A stretch of DNA of 64,000 nt from an uncultured Acidobacteriia bacterium. GTDB taxonomy: Bacteria; Acidobacteriota; Terriglobia; Bryobacterales; Bryobacteraceae. The DNA lies in the NCBI GenBank assembly GCA_903875575.1, contig CAIQWJ010000104.1, positions 1 through 64,000 of the forward strand, written 5' to 3'. Shown here piece after piece: positions 1 through 9,224 of this stretch (its first letter is position 1; each line of letters begins with the position of its first letter). Under the pieces are notes generated by a model. It did no database searches, was not told the origin of the DNA, and saw only the letters and a list, made by a program, of their open reading frames with translations. A program made the translations under genes and the position numbers.

Positions 1-111
1 AGCCAGAGCGTTCGTCCGTATTTCAGGATACTTTGTATTGCAAAGTCGCTTAAAACTCGGAATCCGGCGCCGTTCACCAAGCCAGCCTGAAGGTCCGGCT
101 ACGGTCGGTTT

Positions 112-354
112 TTGCAAATTTGGGACTTCTGCCACGGGCTGTTAGCCGACCTTCAGGAGGTAGGCCGCCGGGTTGTGGATAAGACCGGACTGCCACCGGA
201 TGTCTTCTATCAGTTTCGCCTCGACTATCCCAATCAAGACGTTACGGACATCTTCGAAGCTACGGAAGCGCAACTTGGTCTTAAGTTAGTCCCGGGAAAA
301 GCACCGGTAGAATTTGTAGTGGTCGATCGGATCAGCAAGCCATCCGCAAATTAG
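112..354 (+). pseudogene. TIGR03435 (Solibacter C-terminal) family remnant
   Basis: Only the last ~80 residues of this secreted acidobacterial family remain. The VVDKTGL motif, the EAQLGLKL block and the terminal PVEFVVVD-(x)n-PSAN signature align with the C-terminus of the intact member at 41072-41833 (ILDKTGV, REQLGLRL, PVEVLVVD, ATEN). There is an in-frame TGA at 88-90, the only available start is a TTG at 112, and no signal peptide or FEVASIK N-terminal motif lies upstream. Intact members are about 250-300 residues, so this is a 5'-truncated copy. The family's function is unknown. The truncation may continue left of the window, where it cannot be seen. Confidence 0.7.
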
Positions 355-522
355 AACATACGTAGTTCATAACGAGGCGCGAGTGGCACCCGAAAGGGCC
401 TTCAGGAACCCTCGGGAACTGGTAATGGGAGTTGAAATGGCCCTCTGGGTTTCTCCCCGGTGAACGGGAGTCGGCTAATATTGATCCCCCGCTATTTGCA
501 CCATGGTGGCGGATCTCCTATC

Positions 523-777
523 ATGGAATCAGCGATGACGGCAGAGCAAAAGAACGCACTTGCGGGCGTGGTGACCATCGACAAAGATGTCATGCACGGA
601 ACGCCCTGTTTTGCGCATACGCGAGTGCCAGTGCAGACGCTCATCGACTTCCTGGAGACCGGCGAAACCATCGATGATTTTCTGGCCGTCTACCCCTCCA
701 TTCTCCGGCAACACGTTTACTCGTTTCTCGAACTGAGCCGCGATATCGCCATTGATCAACTGGCATGCGCGTCGTAA
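523..777 (+). CDS. DUF433 family antitoxin
   Basis: Small 84-residue protein with the DUF433 pattern (VTIDKDVMHGTPCFAHTRVPV, then a Leu-rich helix and a predicted winged-helix region). DUF433 proteins are antitoxins or DNA-binding partners of PIN-like toxins. The stop overlaps the start of the DUF5615 gene by 13 bases, so the two are translationally coupled. I chose ATG 523 because upstream codons from 460 add a non-conserved tail; ATG 535 is also possible. No strong Shine-Dalgarno sequence is visible. The expected role is to neutralise the downstream nuclease and autorepress the operon, which is inferred from the family. Confidence 0.8.
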   Translation: MESAMTAEQKNALAGVVTIDKDVMHGTPCFAHTRVPVQTLIDFLETGETIDDFLAVYPSILRQHVYSFLELSRDIAIDQLACAS

Positions 778-1106
778 TAGACGCCTCTATCGATCCGCGT
801 TTGGTCGAAGCATTCCCCGACCATCAAGTACGGACCCTTTTCGATCTCGGCTGGCAGCACCTGAAAGACCATGTACTGGTGAAGCAATTGGAGTGCGACG
901 TATTGATCACCGCTGATCGGGGATTCGAGCACCAGCACGACCTCAAATCGTTGAAGTTCGGCATAGTCATTGTTCACGTGGCCCGGAACAAAATCACTTT
1001 CTATCGACCGCTCTTCCCGCAGTTGCTCCAGGCGGTGGCAACGATCAGGGCCGGCTCCGTGGTTCATGTTTACGGTCTTCCCGTGGACGGACCGCGGTTT
1101 GTCTGA
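765..1106 (+). CDS. DUF5615 PIN-like toxin
   Basis: 113-residue PIN-like domain protein. Acidic residues at the expected places (VVIDASID near the N-terminus, CDVLITADRGFE in the middle) match the metal-binding core of this family, which is predicted to act as an RNase. It overlaps the preceding DUF433 gene by 13 bases, the normal antitoxin-toxin order. The frame is intact and full length, unlike the two other toxins in this window (28449-28699 and 33759-34045). Cleavage specificity cannot be read from the sequence. Confidence 0.8.
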   Translation: MRVVIDASIDPRLVEAFPDHQVRTLFDLGWQHLKDHVLVKQLECDVLITADRGFEHQHDLKSLKFGIVIVHVARNKITFYRPLFPQLLQAVATIRAGSVVHVYGLPVDGPRFV

Positions 1107-1242
1107 TGATGAGCGCGCCGACGCTGGTGCTTCATTATTGGCGCTTCGCCGCAGTTGCCGCCGCGAGCCGATACCGATGGGACAGCGTCAAGAAGGGTTC
1201 TCGACAGGGCCTTAGGCTGAGGCGTAGAATAATGTCGCTGAC

Positions 1243-2760
1243 ATGCCTCTGCCTTTGACATTATCCGGGTTATCCGGGATCGCGGCACTATTGCTGGTGA
1301 GCGTTCCGTGCTTCGCCGGCACGTATTACATCGATTCGGCTCGCGGCCAGGATGGGAATGCCGGCAACAGCGCCGCGCAGCCGTGGAAGACACTCGCAAA
1401 GGTGTCGGCCACCGATTTCAAACCGGGCGACCGCGTTCTGCTCCACGCCGGTTCTGTCTGGCACGAACAATTGCGGCCCACGAGTTCAGGCACCGAAGGC
1501 GCGCCCATCGTGATCGACCGCTACGGAGAGGGTCCGCGCCCCCGCATCGACGGCGCGGGAACACTTGACGATGTCGTACTCCTGCGGAACATCCAGCAAA
1601 TCGAGATCCGCAATCTGGAGATTACAAACTCCGGTGCTTCCGCTGCGTTGCGACGTGGTGTACATATGGCGCTCGACAACTTCGGCACTGCGCGGCATAT
1701 CGTCATCGCCGGCCTGTATATCCACGACGTCAATGGCACCAATACGAAGAAGGACAATGGCGGGATCATCTTCAGCACCAATGGCCCGGTGACGCCCAGC
1801 CGGTTCGACGATTTGAGGATTGAGGGCAATATCGTGTGGAAGGTCGACCGGTCAGCCATTGTGGGGCAGAGTTATCACTGGCCGCGCGACCACTGGTTTC
1901 CCAGTCTTCATGTCGTGATTCGGGGCAACTATGTCGAAGACATCGGCGGCGACGGGATTGTGCCGTGGGCCACGGATGGGGCGCTGGTGGAATACAACAT
2001 CGCGCGACACTGCAACATGCGCGCGGGCGCAGGCGACTTCAATGCCGGGATCTGGCAGTGGAGCACGGATAATACGTTGCTCCAGTGGAACGAAGCTTCA
2101 TGGACGCACGGGACGCGCGACGGCGAGGGTTTCGATTCCGACTACAATTCGCGCGGCACGGTCTTTCAGTACAACTACAGCCACGATAACCAGGGTGGCT
2201 TCATGCTGATCTGTTCGCCGGGACAGCGCAATCCTGCGGAGAATATCGGCAATTCCGGGACGATCGTTCGGCGCAATATCTCGCATAACGACCAGACACG
2301 CATCTTCCATCTCAGCGCCGTGGAGCATACGACGGTGGAGGAAAATGCCATCTACGTCGGTGCCGGGCTCGATGTGCAGATGGTGCTGGCGTCGAACTGG
2401 TCGGGGTGGACGGACGGCGCGGTATTTTCGAAGAATCGGTTTTACGTGGAGGGCACCGCGCGCTATGGTCATGCCTCTGCGAGCCGCCCGGACGGGACTT
2501 ACGAGATTGCGCCGGGGTGGGCTCCGGCGAAGAATATCTCTTTCTCTGGTAATGAATATTTCGGGCGGCAGGTGGATCGTCCGGAGGATGCGGCGGGGAG
2601 AGCAAGCGATAAGGTTCCGGCCGTTACGCCCCGCGACTGGACGGGGCCCGAGTTCGATCCGGCACAGCCCGAGGGTTTCGAGGCATTCATGGTGAACCAT
2701 GCAGCCTGGCTGCGGGGACTCATCAGAAACGAGTTCGGAGAGATTGCCACCGAACGCTGA
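1243..2760 (+). CDS. Secreted right-handed parallel beta-helix protein
   Basis: 505 residues with an N-terminal signal peptide (hydrophobic stretch ending VPCFAG) followed by TYYIDSARGQDGN-AQPWKTL, the standard opening of secreted pectate-lyase-like beta-helix proteins. The body contains the recurring short strands and Asn/Gly turns (IRNLEIT, IVIAGLYI, LRIEGNIV, VVIRGNYV, VEYNIA) of PbH1 repeats. Such proteins bind or cleave acidic or neutral polysaccharides, or act as surface adhesins; the substrate is not evident. It lies 136 bases after the toxin gene and 89 bases before the GT39 gene on the same strand. No catalytic residues could be assigned, so lyase activity is only a possibility. Confidence 0.75.
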   Translation: MPLPLTLSGLSGIAALLLVSVPCFAGTYYIDSARGQDGNAGNSAAQPWKTLAKVSATDFKPGDRVLLHAGSVWHEQLRPTSSGTEGAPIVIDRYGEGPRPRIDGAGTLDDVVLLRNIQQIEIRNLEITNSGASAALRRGVHMALDNFGTARHIVIAGLYIHDVNGTNTKKDNGGIIFSTNGPVTPSRFDDLRIEGNIVWKVDRSAIVGQSYHWPRDHWFPSLHVVIRGNYVEDIGGDGIVPWATDGALVEYNIARHCNMRAGAGDFNAGIWQWSTDNTLLQWNEASWTHGTRDGEGFDSDYNSRGTVFQYNYSHDNQGGFMLICSPGQRNPAENIGNSGTIVRRNISHNDQTRIFHLSAVEHTTVEENAIYVGAGLDVQMVLASNWSGWTDGAVFSKNRFYVEGTARYGHASASRPDGTYEIAPGWAPAKNISFSGNEYFGRQVDRPEDAAGRASDKVPAVTPRDWTGPEFDPAQPEGFEAFMVNHAAWLRGLIRNEFGEIATER

Positions 2761-2849
2761 GACCACCGCGCGTGAGGGCGCATTTTTCCCGAGCCTGCTA
2801 GATTATAGGGAGCACGCCGGGGCCAGGGAAGCCTCTAAATCGTATAGCT

Positions 2850-4691
2850 ATGGGGAATGGGGAAAAGCGAAGGTTCGCGGGGGGCGAACAGGATCGCGGC
2901 ACGGCCGATACCGGCGGGAATCGCCGCGTCTACCTGATTGTCCTGCTCGTCGCGGCCGCTGTTTATGCCGGGTGCATGATCTCCCCGCCATCCCTTATGG
3001 ACGATGTGGATGCCGTGCAGGCGCAGATCGCCCGCAACATGCTGACCACGGGCGACTGGGTCACCGCGCGCCTCGACGGCATTCCCTACTTCGAAAAATC
3101 GCCGCTCATCTACTGGATGATCGCCTGCGCGTTCAAACTCTTCGGCGCAGCCGATGTTGTCGCACGCATCCCCATGGTGCTGGCCGCGCTGGCGTTGGCG
3201 TGGCTCACCGCCGCCTTCGGTGTGTGGGCGTTTGGCCGCCGCGCAGGGCTCTACGCCGGCCTCTGCATCGGCACCTGTTTTGGACTGTTTCTGTTTACCC
3301 GAATTCTGATTCCGGATGTTATGCTGACGGGCAGTATCGCGCTCTCCATGTGGGCCTTTCTCCGCGCGATTGACGAAGGCGAGCGCAACCCGCGCTTCTG
3401 GTCCATCGTCATGGCCGCCAGCCTCGGCACCAGCCTGCTGTTCAAGAGTCTGATCGGAGTCGTCTTCCCGATTGCCGCGGCGCTGCTCTATCTGGCGCTC
3501 ACCCGTCAGTTGTTCGAAGCTCGCGTCCGCAAGGCTCTGCACCTCGGCACTGGGACGTTGATCGCGCTCGCCATTGCCGCGCCGTGGCATATTCTGGCGA
3601 CGCTGCGCAATCCGCCGTACTTCGAATTCACCATGCGAAGCGCGTCCGGCGAATATCACGGCTTTCTCTGGTTTTATTTCATCAATGAACAACTGCTGCG
3701 CTTCCTGAACATGCGCTACCCGCGCGATTACGATACCGTGCCGCGCGTCCTGTTCTGGATGTTCCATCTCCTGTGGCTGTTCCCGTGGAGCGTCTACTTA
3801 CCGGCCATCTCGAAGCTCAATTTCAAACCGGTGGATCGCGCTGGCCAGACCCGCCTGCTCGCTCTGTGCTGGGCCGGCTTCATCATGGTCTTCTTCACGT
3901 TTTCCACGACGCAGGAATACTATTCAATGCCTGCGTATCCCGCGATGGCGCTTCTGCTCGGTTCCGCGATCGCCGCGGGCGGCAACTGGATTCGTTACGG
4001 CACCCGCGTTCTGTGCGGCATCCTCACGCTGGCGGCCATTGCCGTCATTTCGCTGGCGGCGTTGTCCTGGAATCTTCCCACGCCCGGCGATATTTCGGCC
4101 GCTCTCACTTCGAATCCCGGTGCCTACAAACTTTCGCTCGGCCACATGGAAGATCTCACCATTGCGTCGTTTGCGTATCTGCGTCCGCCGCTGATGCTGG
4201 CGGCGGTAGCTTTCCTGGTGGGGGCCATCGGCACTTTCCGCTCTTCGGGACGCCGCACCGTGATTGCCATTGTCGCGATGGCCGTGCTTTTCTTCCAGGC
4301 CGCGCGCATCGCGATGGCGGATTTCGATCCGTTTCTTTCGTCACGACCGCTCGCCGAAGCGCTGAAGCGCGCGCCCGCCGGCAAACTGATGGTCGATCAT
4401 CACTACTACGAGTTTTCCTCCATCTTTTTCTACACCAATCGCGAAGCCCTGCTCGTGAATGGCCGCTTCAACAATCTGGTGTACGGGTCCTACGCACCCG
4501 GCGCTCCGAATGTTTTCATTGACGATCAGCAATGGAAGACGATGTGGCTCCAGCCGGAGCGCTGCTATCTGGTCATCACGCATGAAGCAGTATCGCGTCT
4601 GGAGAAGCTTGTCGATCCCTCAACGATGAACATCGCTGTTGAAAGCGGCGGTAAGTTACTTCTGACGAATCACCCGTTGTCCGCCAGATAG
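2850..4691 (+). CDS. ArnT-like GT39 glycosyltransferase, inner membrane
   Basis: 613-residue polytopic membrane protein of the dolichyl/undecaprenyl-phosphate-sugar transferase family (GT39/ArnT/PMT). The first membrane segment (about residues 28-46) is followed by a periplasmic loop starting DDVDAVQAQIARNM, which carries the acidic pair (D51, D52) used by this fold, and then by FEKSPLIYWM. About ten more hydrophobic segments follow, then a soluble C-terminal domain. Such enzymes move a sugar from a polyprenyl-phosphate carrier to lipid A, protein or another envelope acceptor. The neighbouring HpnI-like transferase and the half-size SMR pair at 6095-6903 echo the parts of the ArnT/ArnE/ArnF system, although the donor and acceptor here are unknown. 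Confidence 0.8.
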   Translation: MGNGEKRRFAGGEQDRGTADTGGNRRVYLIVLLVAAAVYAGCMISPPSLMDDVDAVQAQIARNMLTTGDWVTARLDGIPYFEKSPLIYWMIACAFKLFGAADVVARIPMVLAALALAWLTAAFGVWAFGRRAGLYAGLCIGTCFGLFLFTRILIPDVMLTGSIALSMWAFLRAIDEGERNPRFWSIVMAASLGTSLLFKSLIGVVFPIAAALLYLALTRQLFEARVRKALHLGTGTLIALAIAAPWHILATLRNPPYFEFTMRSASGEYHGFLWFYFINEQLLRFLNMRYPRDYDTVPRVLFWMFHLLWLFPWSVYLPAISKLNFKPVDRAGQTRLLALCWAGFIMVFFTFSTTQEYYSMPAYPAMALLLGSAIAAGGNWIRYGTRVLCGILTLAAIAVISLAALSWNLPTPGDISAALTSNPGAYKLSLGHMEDLTIASFAYLRPPLMLAAVAFLVGAIGTFRSSGRRTVIAIVAMAVLFFQAARIAMADFDPFLSSRPLAEALKRAPAGKLMVDHHYYEFSSIFFYTNREALLVNGRFNNLVYGSYAPGAPNVFIDDQQWKTMWLQPERCYLVITHEAVSRLEKLVDPSTMNIAVESGGKLLLTNHPLSAR

Positions 4692-4913
4692 TACGCTTCG
4701 CCGCAGGGAAGCCGCCATGCTTATTAATTGCTTATCCTGGCCGGGCAAAACGTAACTTCCTTTACTTGTCACAAATAACTCTTTATTTGTCGCTCCGTAA
4801 ACCTTTACCATTCATTTATAGAAATGGCTGATTTGTACGGTTTGTAACACACAGACAGTAACAAATAGTAACTAAATGGGCGGCTTTGGGTTGAACCCGG
4901 TAGACTCACAAAT
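4692..4913. other. AT-rich intergenic region with inverted and direct repeats
   Basis: Gap of 222 bases, clearly richer in A/T than its surroundings. It holds a perfect inverted repeat, ACAAATAA (4771-4778) and TTATTTGT (4783-4790) with a CTCT loop. It also holds two adjacent near-copies of AGTAACWAAT-type sequence (4857-4866 and 4867-4877) just before the glycosyltransferase start. Further GTAAC words occur at 4752 and 4844. This looks like the control region of the 4914 gene, but I could not assign a confident promoter pair. Confidence 0.4.
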
Positions 4914-6098
4914 ATGCCCTACGCGAGCGAGGTCTTCCTCGCAATTGCGGCGATCCCGTTCATTTACTACCTCATCGCACTTTTCAGCGCGTGGCGGTAC
5001 TTTGGCCGGCCCGAAACCGTGCCTGTCGAATCGTTCACTCCCCCTGTCAGCATTCTGAAACCCGTCAAAGGCCTGGATCCCGACGCGTACAAGAACCTCG
5101 CGAGTTTCTGCCGCCTGGACTATCCCGAATACGAAATCGTATTCTGCGTCGACCGCAAAGACGAGGGCGTGCTCTCCGTCCTCGCCAGGCTTACCGAAGA
5201 CTTTCCAAAGACACACATCCGGATACTATATGGTTCCGGTCGCCAGGCCACGAACGACAAAGTTGCCAAACTCACGCGGCTCACCGCCGAAGCGGCTTAC
5301 GAACATCTGGTGATCAGCGACAGCGACGTGCGGGTTCGCCCCGACTATCTGCGGCGGGTGATTGCGCCCCTCCGCGATTCGCGCGTGGGAGCCACCACAT
5401 GCATCTACGTTCCGGCGGAAATCACAACCACGACGGATGCGCTGCAAAACATCGGCATGGTGTCGGATTTCTACGCCGGGGTGCTGGTCGACTGGCAACT
5501 GGAAGGCATTAAATTCGCTCTCGGGCCGAGCATCGCCACTACTCGCACCCGACTGACCAACTTCGGCGGCTATGCTTCTCTTGAAAACAGGCCCGCCGAT
5601 GATCTTCTTGTCGGTCGTCTGATCGCCGAACAGGGCTGCGAAGTCGCCTTGCTCCGCTATACCATCGAGACCGTTTGCGATTACGCTTCGTTCTCTGAAT
5701 TGCTGCACAAACGGCTGCGCTGGATTACCGTGATGCGGCACCTGCGGCCCTGGGGACACCTTGGCCTGCTGCTCACGCAGGGACTTGCCTGGTCGCTTGC
5801 GGCGATTGCAGTACGTCCTGCCATCACCACTGCGGCGGCTTTCCTGGGCGTTTATCTCGGGCTGCGAGTTGCGATGGCCTGGAGCATTGGTATTCGCGGC
5901 CTGCGTCAAGCCGGCCTGTGGCAACAAATGCTTCTGATTCCGGTCTGGGATGCGGTGGCAACGGGCCTTTGGCTGGCGAGTTTTCTGCGCAGCACCATTC
6001 GCTGGCGCGGTGCCGATTACTACATCCGCAAGGGCCATCTGGTTCCCGTCGTTCCGGCGAAGCAGGTTAGAACCGCGCCGGCACGCGTCGGCAGCTAA
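4914..6098 (+). CDS. hpnI: HpnI-like GT21 glycosyltransferase
   Basis: 394 residues. An N-terminal membrane anchor (about 7-27) precedes a GT-A domain of the ceramide-glucosyltransferase (GT21) type: PPVSILKPVKGLD at 43-55, a DSD motif at 136-138, PADDLL with D229/D230, and KRLRW at 266-270 matching the (Q/R)xxRW motif. C-terminal membrane segments follow. This matches proteins annotated as HpnI, which transfers N-acetylglucosamine to bacteriohopanetetrol. No hpnJ, hpnK or other hopanoid gene is in the window, so a different lipid acceptor is possible. Its stop shares bases with the convergent transporter gene's stop (6095-6098). Confidence 0.7.
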   Translation: MPYASEVFLAIAAIPFIYYLIALFSAWRYFGRPETVPVESFTPPVSILKPVKGLDPDAYKNLASFCRLDYPEYEIVFCVDRKDEGVLSVLARLTEDFPKTHIRILYGSGRQATNDKVAKLTRLTAEAAYEHLVISDSDVRVRPDYLRRVIAPLRDSRVGATTCIYVPAEITTTTDALQNIGMVSDFYAGVLVDWQLEGIKFALGPSIATTRTRLTNFGGYASLENRPADDLLVGRLIAEQGCEVALLRYTIETVCDYASFSELLHKRLRWITVMRHLRPWGHLGLLLTQGLAWSLAAIAVRPAITTAAAFLGVYLGLRVAMAWSIGIRGLRQAGLWQQMLLIPVWDAVATGLWLASFLRSTIRWRGADYYIRKGHLVPVVPAKQVRTAPARVGS

Positions 6099-6454
6099 CC
6101 GCCCACCAGCACCACACCTGCCAGCACAATGGCCGCGCCGATGGCGCGTCGCAGATTGATGTTTTCGCGCAACACCAGCCAGGCGAGAATCGTTTCCAGT
6201 ACGTAGCTCGCCGCCGATGCGGGCACTGCGAAGCTGAGTGGCTCGCGTTGCACCAGCGCCATGAACGCGAAGAACGAAACTGCATTACCCGCCACGCCCA
6301 GGATGAGCAGGCGCTGCCGGAAGATGGTCTGCAGCAGCTTTCCATAACCCCGGGCGCTGACGGTTTGTTCGCCCGCGCGCTTCATCTCATAGCTCTGCAG
6401 CAGATCGCTCGCCACCGTGGCCGCGACGATTGCCATCACCAGAAGCCACTTCAT
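6095..6454 (-). CDS. Half-size EamA/SMR-type transporter, second of a pair
   Basis: 119 residues starting at ATG 6454 (MKWLLVMAIVAATVASD), whose ATGA overlaps the TGA of the partner gene. Four hydrophobic segments make a half-EamA or small-multidrug-resistance-like unit comparable in size and pairing to ArnE/ArnF or EmrE-type heterodimers. The segment FAVPASAASYVLETILAWLVLREN is the characteristic last two-helix part of these exporters. The function is expected to require the partner at 6451-6903. The substrate could be a lipid-linked sugar given the nearby glycosyltransferases, but this is only contextual. Confidence 0.7.
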   Translation of the reverse strand: MKWLLVMAIVAATVASDLLQSYEMKRAGEQTVSARGYGKLLQTIFRQRLLILGVAGNAVSFFAFMALVQREPLSFAVPASAASYVLETILAWLVLRENINLRRAIGAAIVLAGVVLVGG

Positions 6455-6903
6455 TCCGAAGGCCCCGGCTTTGAAATGGTATCCGCGGATTGCCCGCGCG
6501 AAGTTGTCCCCACCAGCAGCGCTCCGCCAAATATCAGCAGCGTCCCCAGCCACCGCCGGCCGCTGACGGTCTCATGGAGGAAGACTCTGCCAATGAAAAC
6601 GGAAATGACGTACCCGATCGCCGTGACAGGCAGCACAAAACTCAGGTCGGCCAGGCTCAGCAAGGCCATACGCGTGAGCAGAGCCAGAATCAGCGCTACA
6701 ATTCCCAGCGCGACGTAAGGGTTGAGCATCGCGCGAATGTACTGGGTGGGGTCGGCCGACATGCGTTCGGAAACGTGCTTCATTCCCCAAGCCATCGACG
6801 AATTGCCGCCAGCCTTCAAAGCGAGGAAGAGGAGCAGGACCGCCCAGGTTTTTGCGGTGGAGGAGCGGCGAATTGCCTGCTGTGGCGCGGCCTGTAAGCT
6901 CAC
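6451..6903 (-). CDS. Half-size EamA/SMR-type transporter, first of a pair
   Basis: 150 residues from GTG 6903; the GTGA overlaps the TGA of the upstream TPR gene. It has four membrane segments and the typical SMR/EamA end, LSFVLPVTAIGYVISVFIGRVFLHE followed by RRWLGTLLIFGGALLVG. The paired, separately encoded half-transporters suggest an antiparallel heterodimer. The last three genes of this minus-strand operon (TPR, this gene and its partner) are joined by 4-base overlaps, so they are produced together. ArnE/ArnF-like flippase or drug-metabolite exporter are the two realistic readings. Confidence 0.7.
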   Translation of the reverse strand: MSLQAAPQQAIRRSSTAKTWAVLLLFLALKAGGNSSMAWGMKHVSERMSADPTQYIRAMLNPYVALGIVALILALLTRMALLSLADLSFVLPVTAIGYVISVFIGRVFLHETVSGRRWLGTLLIFGGALLVGTTSRGQSADTISKPGPSE

Positions 6904-7787
6904 TTACCCAACCGTTCCAGAAGTTTCTCCGCTTCACGCCGCGGCGGATCTTCCGGCGTCAGCGCGGCCTTCAGATAGGCTTTCAGAAGTTCGCGCGCCT
7001 GCTCCATATTGCGGTGATTCTCGATATCGGTTTTGGCCTGCGTGAACGTAATGCCGGGTCTGGCCGAGGGCAGCGCCCGTGCCTTCTCAAACAGACGATC
7101 GCTTTCTTCGAAGCGCCCGTGTTTGGCAAGGAATTTCGCGACATCGATAACACGCCCCGCCTCAGTCGGATCCAGCTGCATCGCGCGACGCAGATGGGCC
7201 TCCGCTGCGACGTTGTCGTTGCGCTTCTGCGCGATTTGTGCCATTTCGAACTCGTACTCCGCCGGTCGCTCCGTGGCGATTCTCTTCGCGGCCGCCAGAG
7301 CCTTATCCATGCCGCCACCGACAATACCAGGCGCGTTGAGATAGTAATCGAACAGGTCGTTACCCGCTTCGGAGTTGCGGGGGTCGATCTCGACCGCCTT
7401 CTCGAAAAACTGGCGGGTGCGGCCGGCATAGACAAGGGCCATCGGCGAGTTACTGGTTTCCGCCCGCCGCCCCCAGGAGCGCCCCAGCCAGAGATTCACG
7501 TCGGAGTTGCGGGGAGCCGCAGCCAGCGCTTTTTCGAAGGCATCCGTCGCACGCTTGTAGTCGCCCAGCATGAAATAGTTCTTGCCGCTCAGCAGGGCGC
7601 TCTCGGCGTCGGGCGCGGGTTCCTGCGCCAGGATTCGCAGGGAAGCTTCGTATTCCGTCCGCTCGTAGAGCGCATCGGCACGCTTGGTGAAGTCTGCGGA
7701 GGCCGCGATTGCGACTGCCGGAGCAAGTATGGCCAGGACTGCAAGAGCGAACGCACAGGGCGCGTGAAGAACGAAGCGGTATCTCAC
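6900..7787 (-). CDS. Secreted/periplasmic TPR repeat protein
   Basis: 295 residues with a signal peptide (MRYRFVLHAP...LAPAVAIAAS). The mature part is built of helix-turn-helix TPR units, for example LSGKNYFMLGDYKRATDAFEKALAAAPRN and EAHLRRAMQLDP. TPRs scaffold protein complexes in the periplasm. It sits 42 bases downstream of the radical SAM gene and overlaps the first transporter gene by 4 bases, so it probably serves the same envelope process. No enzymatic motif is present. Confidence 0.75.
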   Translation of the reverse strand: MRYRFVLHAPCAFALAVLAILAPAVAIAASADFTKRADALYERTEYEASLRILAQEPAPDAESALLSGKNYFMLGDYKRATDAFEKALAAAPRNSDVNLWLGRSWGRRAETSNSPMALVYAGRTRQFFEKAVEIDPRNSEAGNDLFDYYLNAPGIVGGGMDKALAAAKRIATERPAEYEFEMAQIAQKRNDNVAAEAHLRRAMQLDPTEAGRVIDVAKFLAKHGRFEESDRLFEKARALPSARPGITFTQAKTDIENHRNMEQARELLKAYLKAALTPEDPPRREAEKLLERLGK

Positions 7788-7829
7788 CTGGACCTGCTTC
7801 CAGTGTACGGGAAGCCCGGTGTTTCCGTT

Positions 7830-9002
7830 TCAGATCACGTGCAGTTGCGGGTCGTGCTCGCAAAGCGGATCCGTACCCAGCACGTCGCCCGTCGCCTCAA
7901 ACGCACGCGATCGGGACCCTCCGCAAAGCATATGGTACTGGCAGTGCCCGCAACGGCCTTCGAACTGTGTCGGATCGTGCAACGCTTCGAAGGTTGGCGA
8001 GTTGCGATAGATGTCCACCAGGCTATCCTGCCGGATATTGCCCGTCACCAGAGGCAGGAAACCCGCCGGGCAAATTTCGCCGGTATGCGAAACAAAGACG
8101 ATGCCATGCCCATCGCGGATGCCGAAGCTCCGGAAGGGGCCGCTGCGCCTGATTTCATCGCCCGTCATGCCGTTTTCCCGCATCTTTTCGAGCGCCACGC
8201 GCCGGTAAGAGGGAGCTTCCGTGGTCGCCACCACAAATGGAGCGATTTTCGAGGTCTCGTAGATCCAGCCCATCAGGTTTTCGGCTTCTCCCGCCGAGAG
8301 CGGCTGAAGAACCTTCCCGCGTCCTACTGAAATCAGGAAGAAGAGACTCCAGCGGGCAACGCCAAACGGCTTGAGTAGTTCGTAGATGGCGGGCAGATCT
8401 TCAGAGGTTTCGGCTGAAACCAGGGTATTCACCTGGAGCGGCATTTCCAGTTCCTGCGCCCACTTCATCGCCTGAATGGTTCGGTCAAAGGTTCCGGCCA
8501 CCCCGCGAATCGAATCGTGACGTCCGGCGGTGGAGCCATCGAGGCTGAGGCCCAGGCCCTCCACGCCGTGTTCCTTGAGTTTGGCCAGAACATCGCGTGT
8601 GAGCGCCGGAGTCGCGGCTGGAGTAATGGAAACGCCGATGCCCAGCTTGCGGGCTTCGTCGATCAGTTCGTAGAGATCGGGGCGCATCAGCGGATCGCCG
8701 CCCGTCAGGATCAACTGCGGAAACGGATCGCCAAATTCGGTGATTTGCTTGAGGAATTTCACACCTTCGTCGAAACTCAGTTGATTGGGATCGGCCCCGG
8801 GGACGGCCTCGGCGCGGCAGTGCCGGCAGGCCAAAGCGCAGGCGCGGGTGGTTTCCCAATAGACGTTGACAGGAGTTTTCGCGTAATCGCGGGGCACGTG
8901 ATGCGCGGGACTGCCGGAACGACGGGTGCCGGGATGCGCGGCTTCGGGATTCGCGGACGTCGGTCTTTCGGTGGATGTTTCGTGGGTGCTGGAGGTAACC
9001 AT
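7830..9002 (-). CDS. Radical SAM/SPASM domain protein (TIGR04053-like)
   Basis: 390 residues from ATG 9002, which is preceded by AGAGGGT. The [4Fe-4S]-SAM motif CALACRHC places C55, C59 and C62, followed by ILTGGDPLMRPDL (GGDP) and TPAATPALT. The C-terminal SPASM-type region carries further cysteines (GEICPAGF, GRCGHCQYHMLCGG, DPLC) for extra Fe-S clusters. The opening RDYAKTPVNVYWETTRACALACRHCRAEA is the hallmark of the TIGR04053 group, whose reaction is unknown; relatives modify peptides or tetrapyrroles. It is followed 42 bases later by the TPR/transporter genes and preceded by a small His/Gln-rich protein gene, so peptide modification is a possibility. Confidence 0.85.
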   Translation of the reverse strand: MVTSSTHETSTERPTSANPEAAHPGTRRSGSPAHHVPRDYAKTPVNVYWETTRACALACRHCRAEAVPGADPNQLSFDEGVKFLKQITEFGDPFPQLILTGGDPLMRPDLYELIDEARKLGIGVSITPAATPALTRDVLAKLKEHGVEGLGLSLDGSTAGRHDSIRGVAGTFDRTIQAMKWAQELEMPLQVNTLVSAETSEDLPAIYELLKPFGVARWSLFFLISVGRGKVLQPLSAGEAENLMGWIYETSKIAPFVVATTEAPSYRRVALEKMRENGMTGDEIRRSGPFRSFGIRDGHGIVFVSHTGEICPAGFLPLVTGNIRQDSLVDIYRNSPTFEALHDPTQFEGRCGHCQYHMLCGGSRSRAFEATGDVLGTDPLCEHDPQLHVI

Positions 9003-9224
9003 ACCCTCTGAGATGGCACGTTTGGGTCCACTGACCGAATTTTGTGCGCGAAACAGCGCAATCCGTGGGGCAACTGCAAGCCTCCCAAGATGATAGAGGG
9101 TGGATGACCGGGTGTACGACGCTGCCCACAAATGCGCTTTCAGGCAGACTGAAGAGCAGGCATTGCGTGAAAAAGCGCAAATCCGACCGACCGCGCCGCC
9201 GGCGGAGCGTGATCCGGCGCAAGT

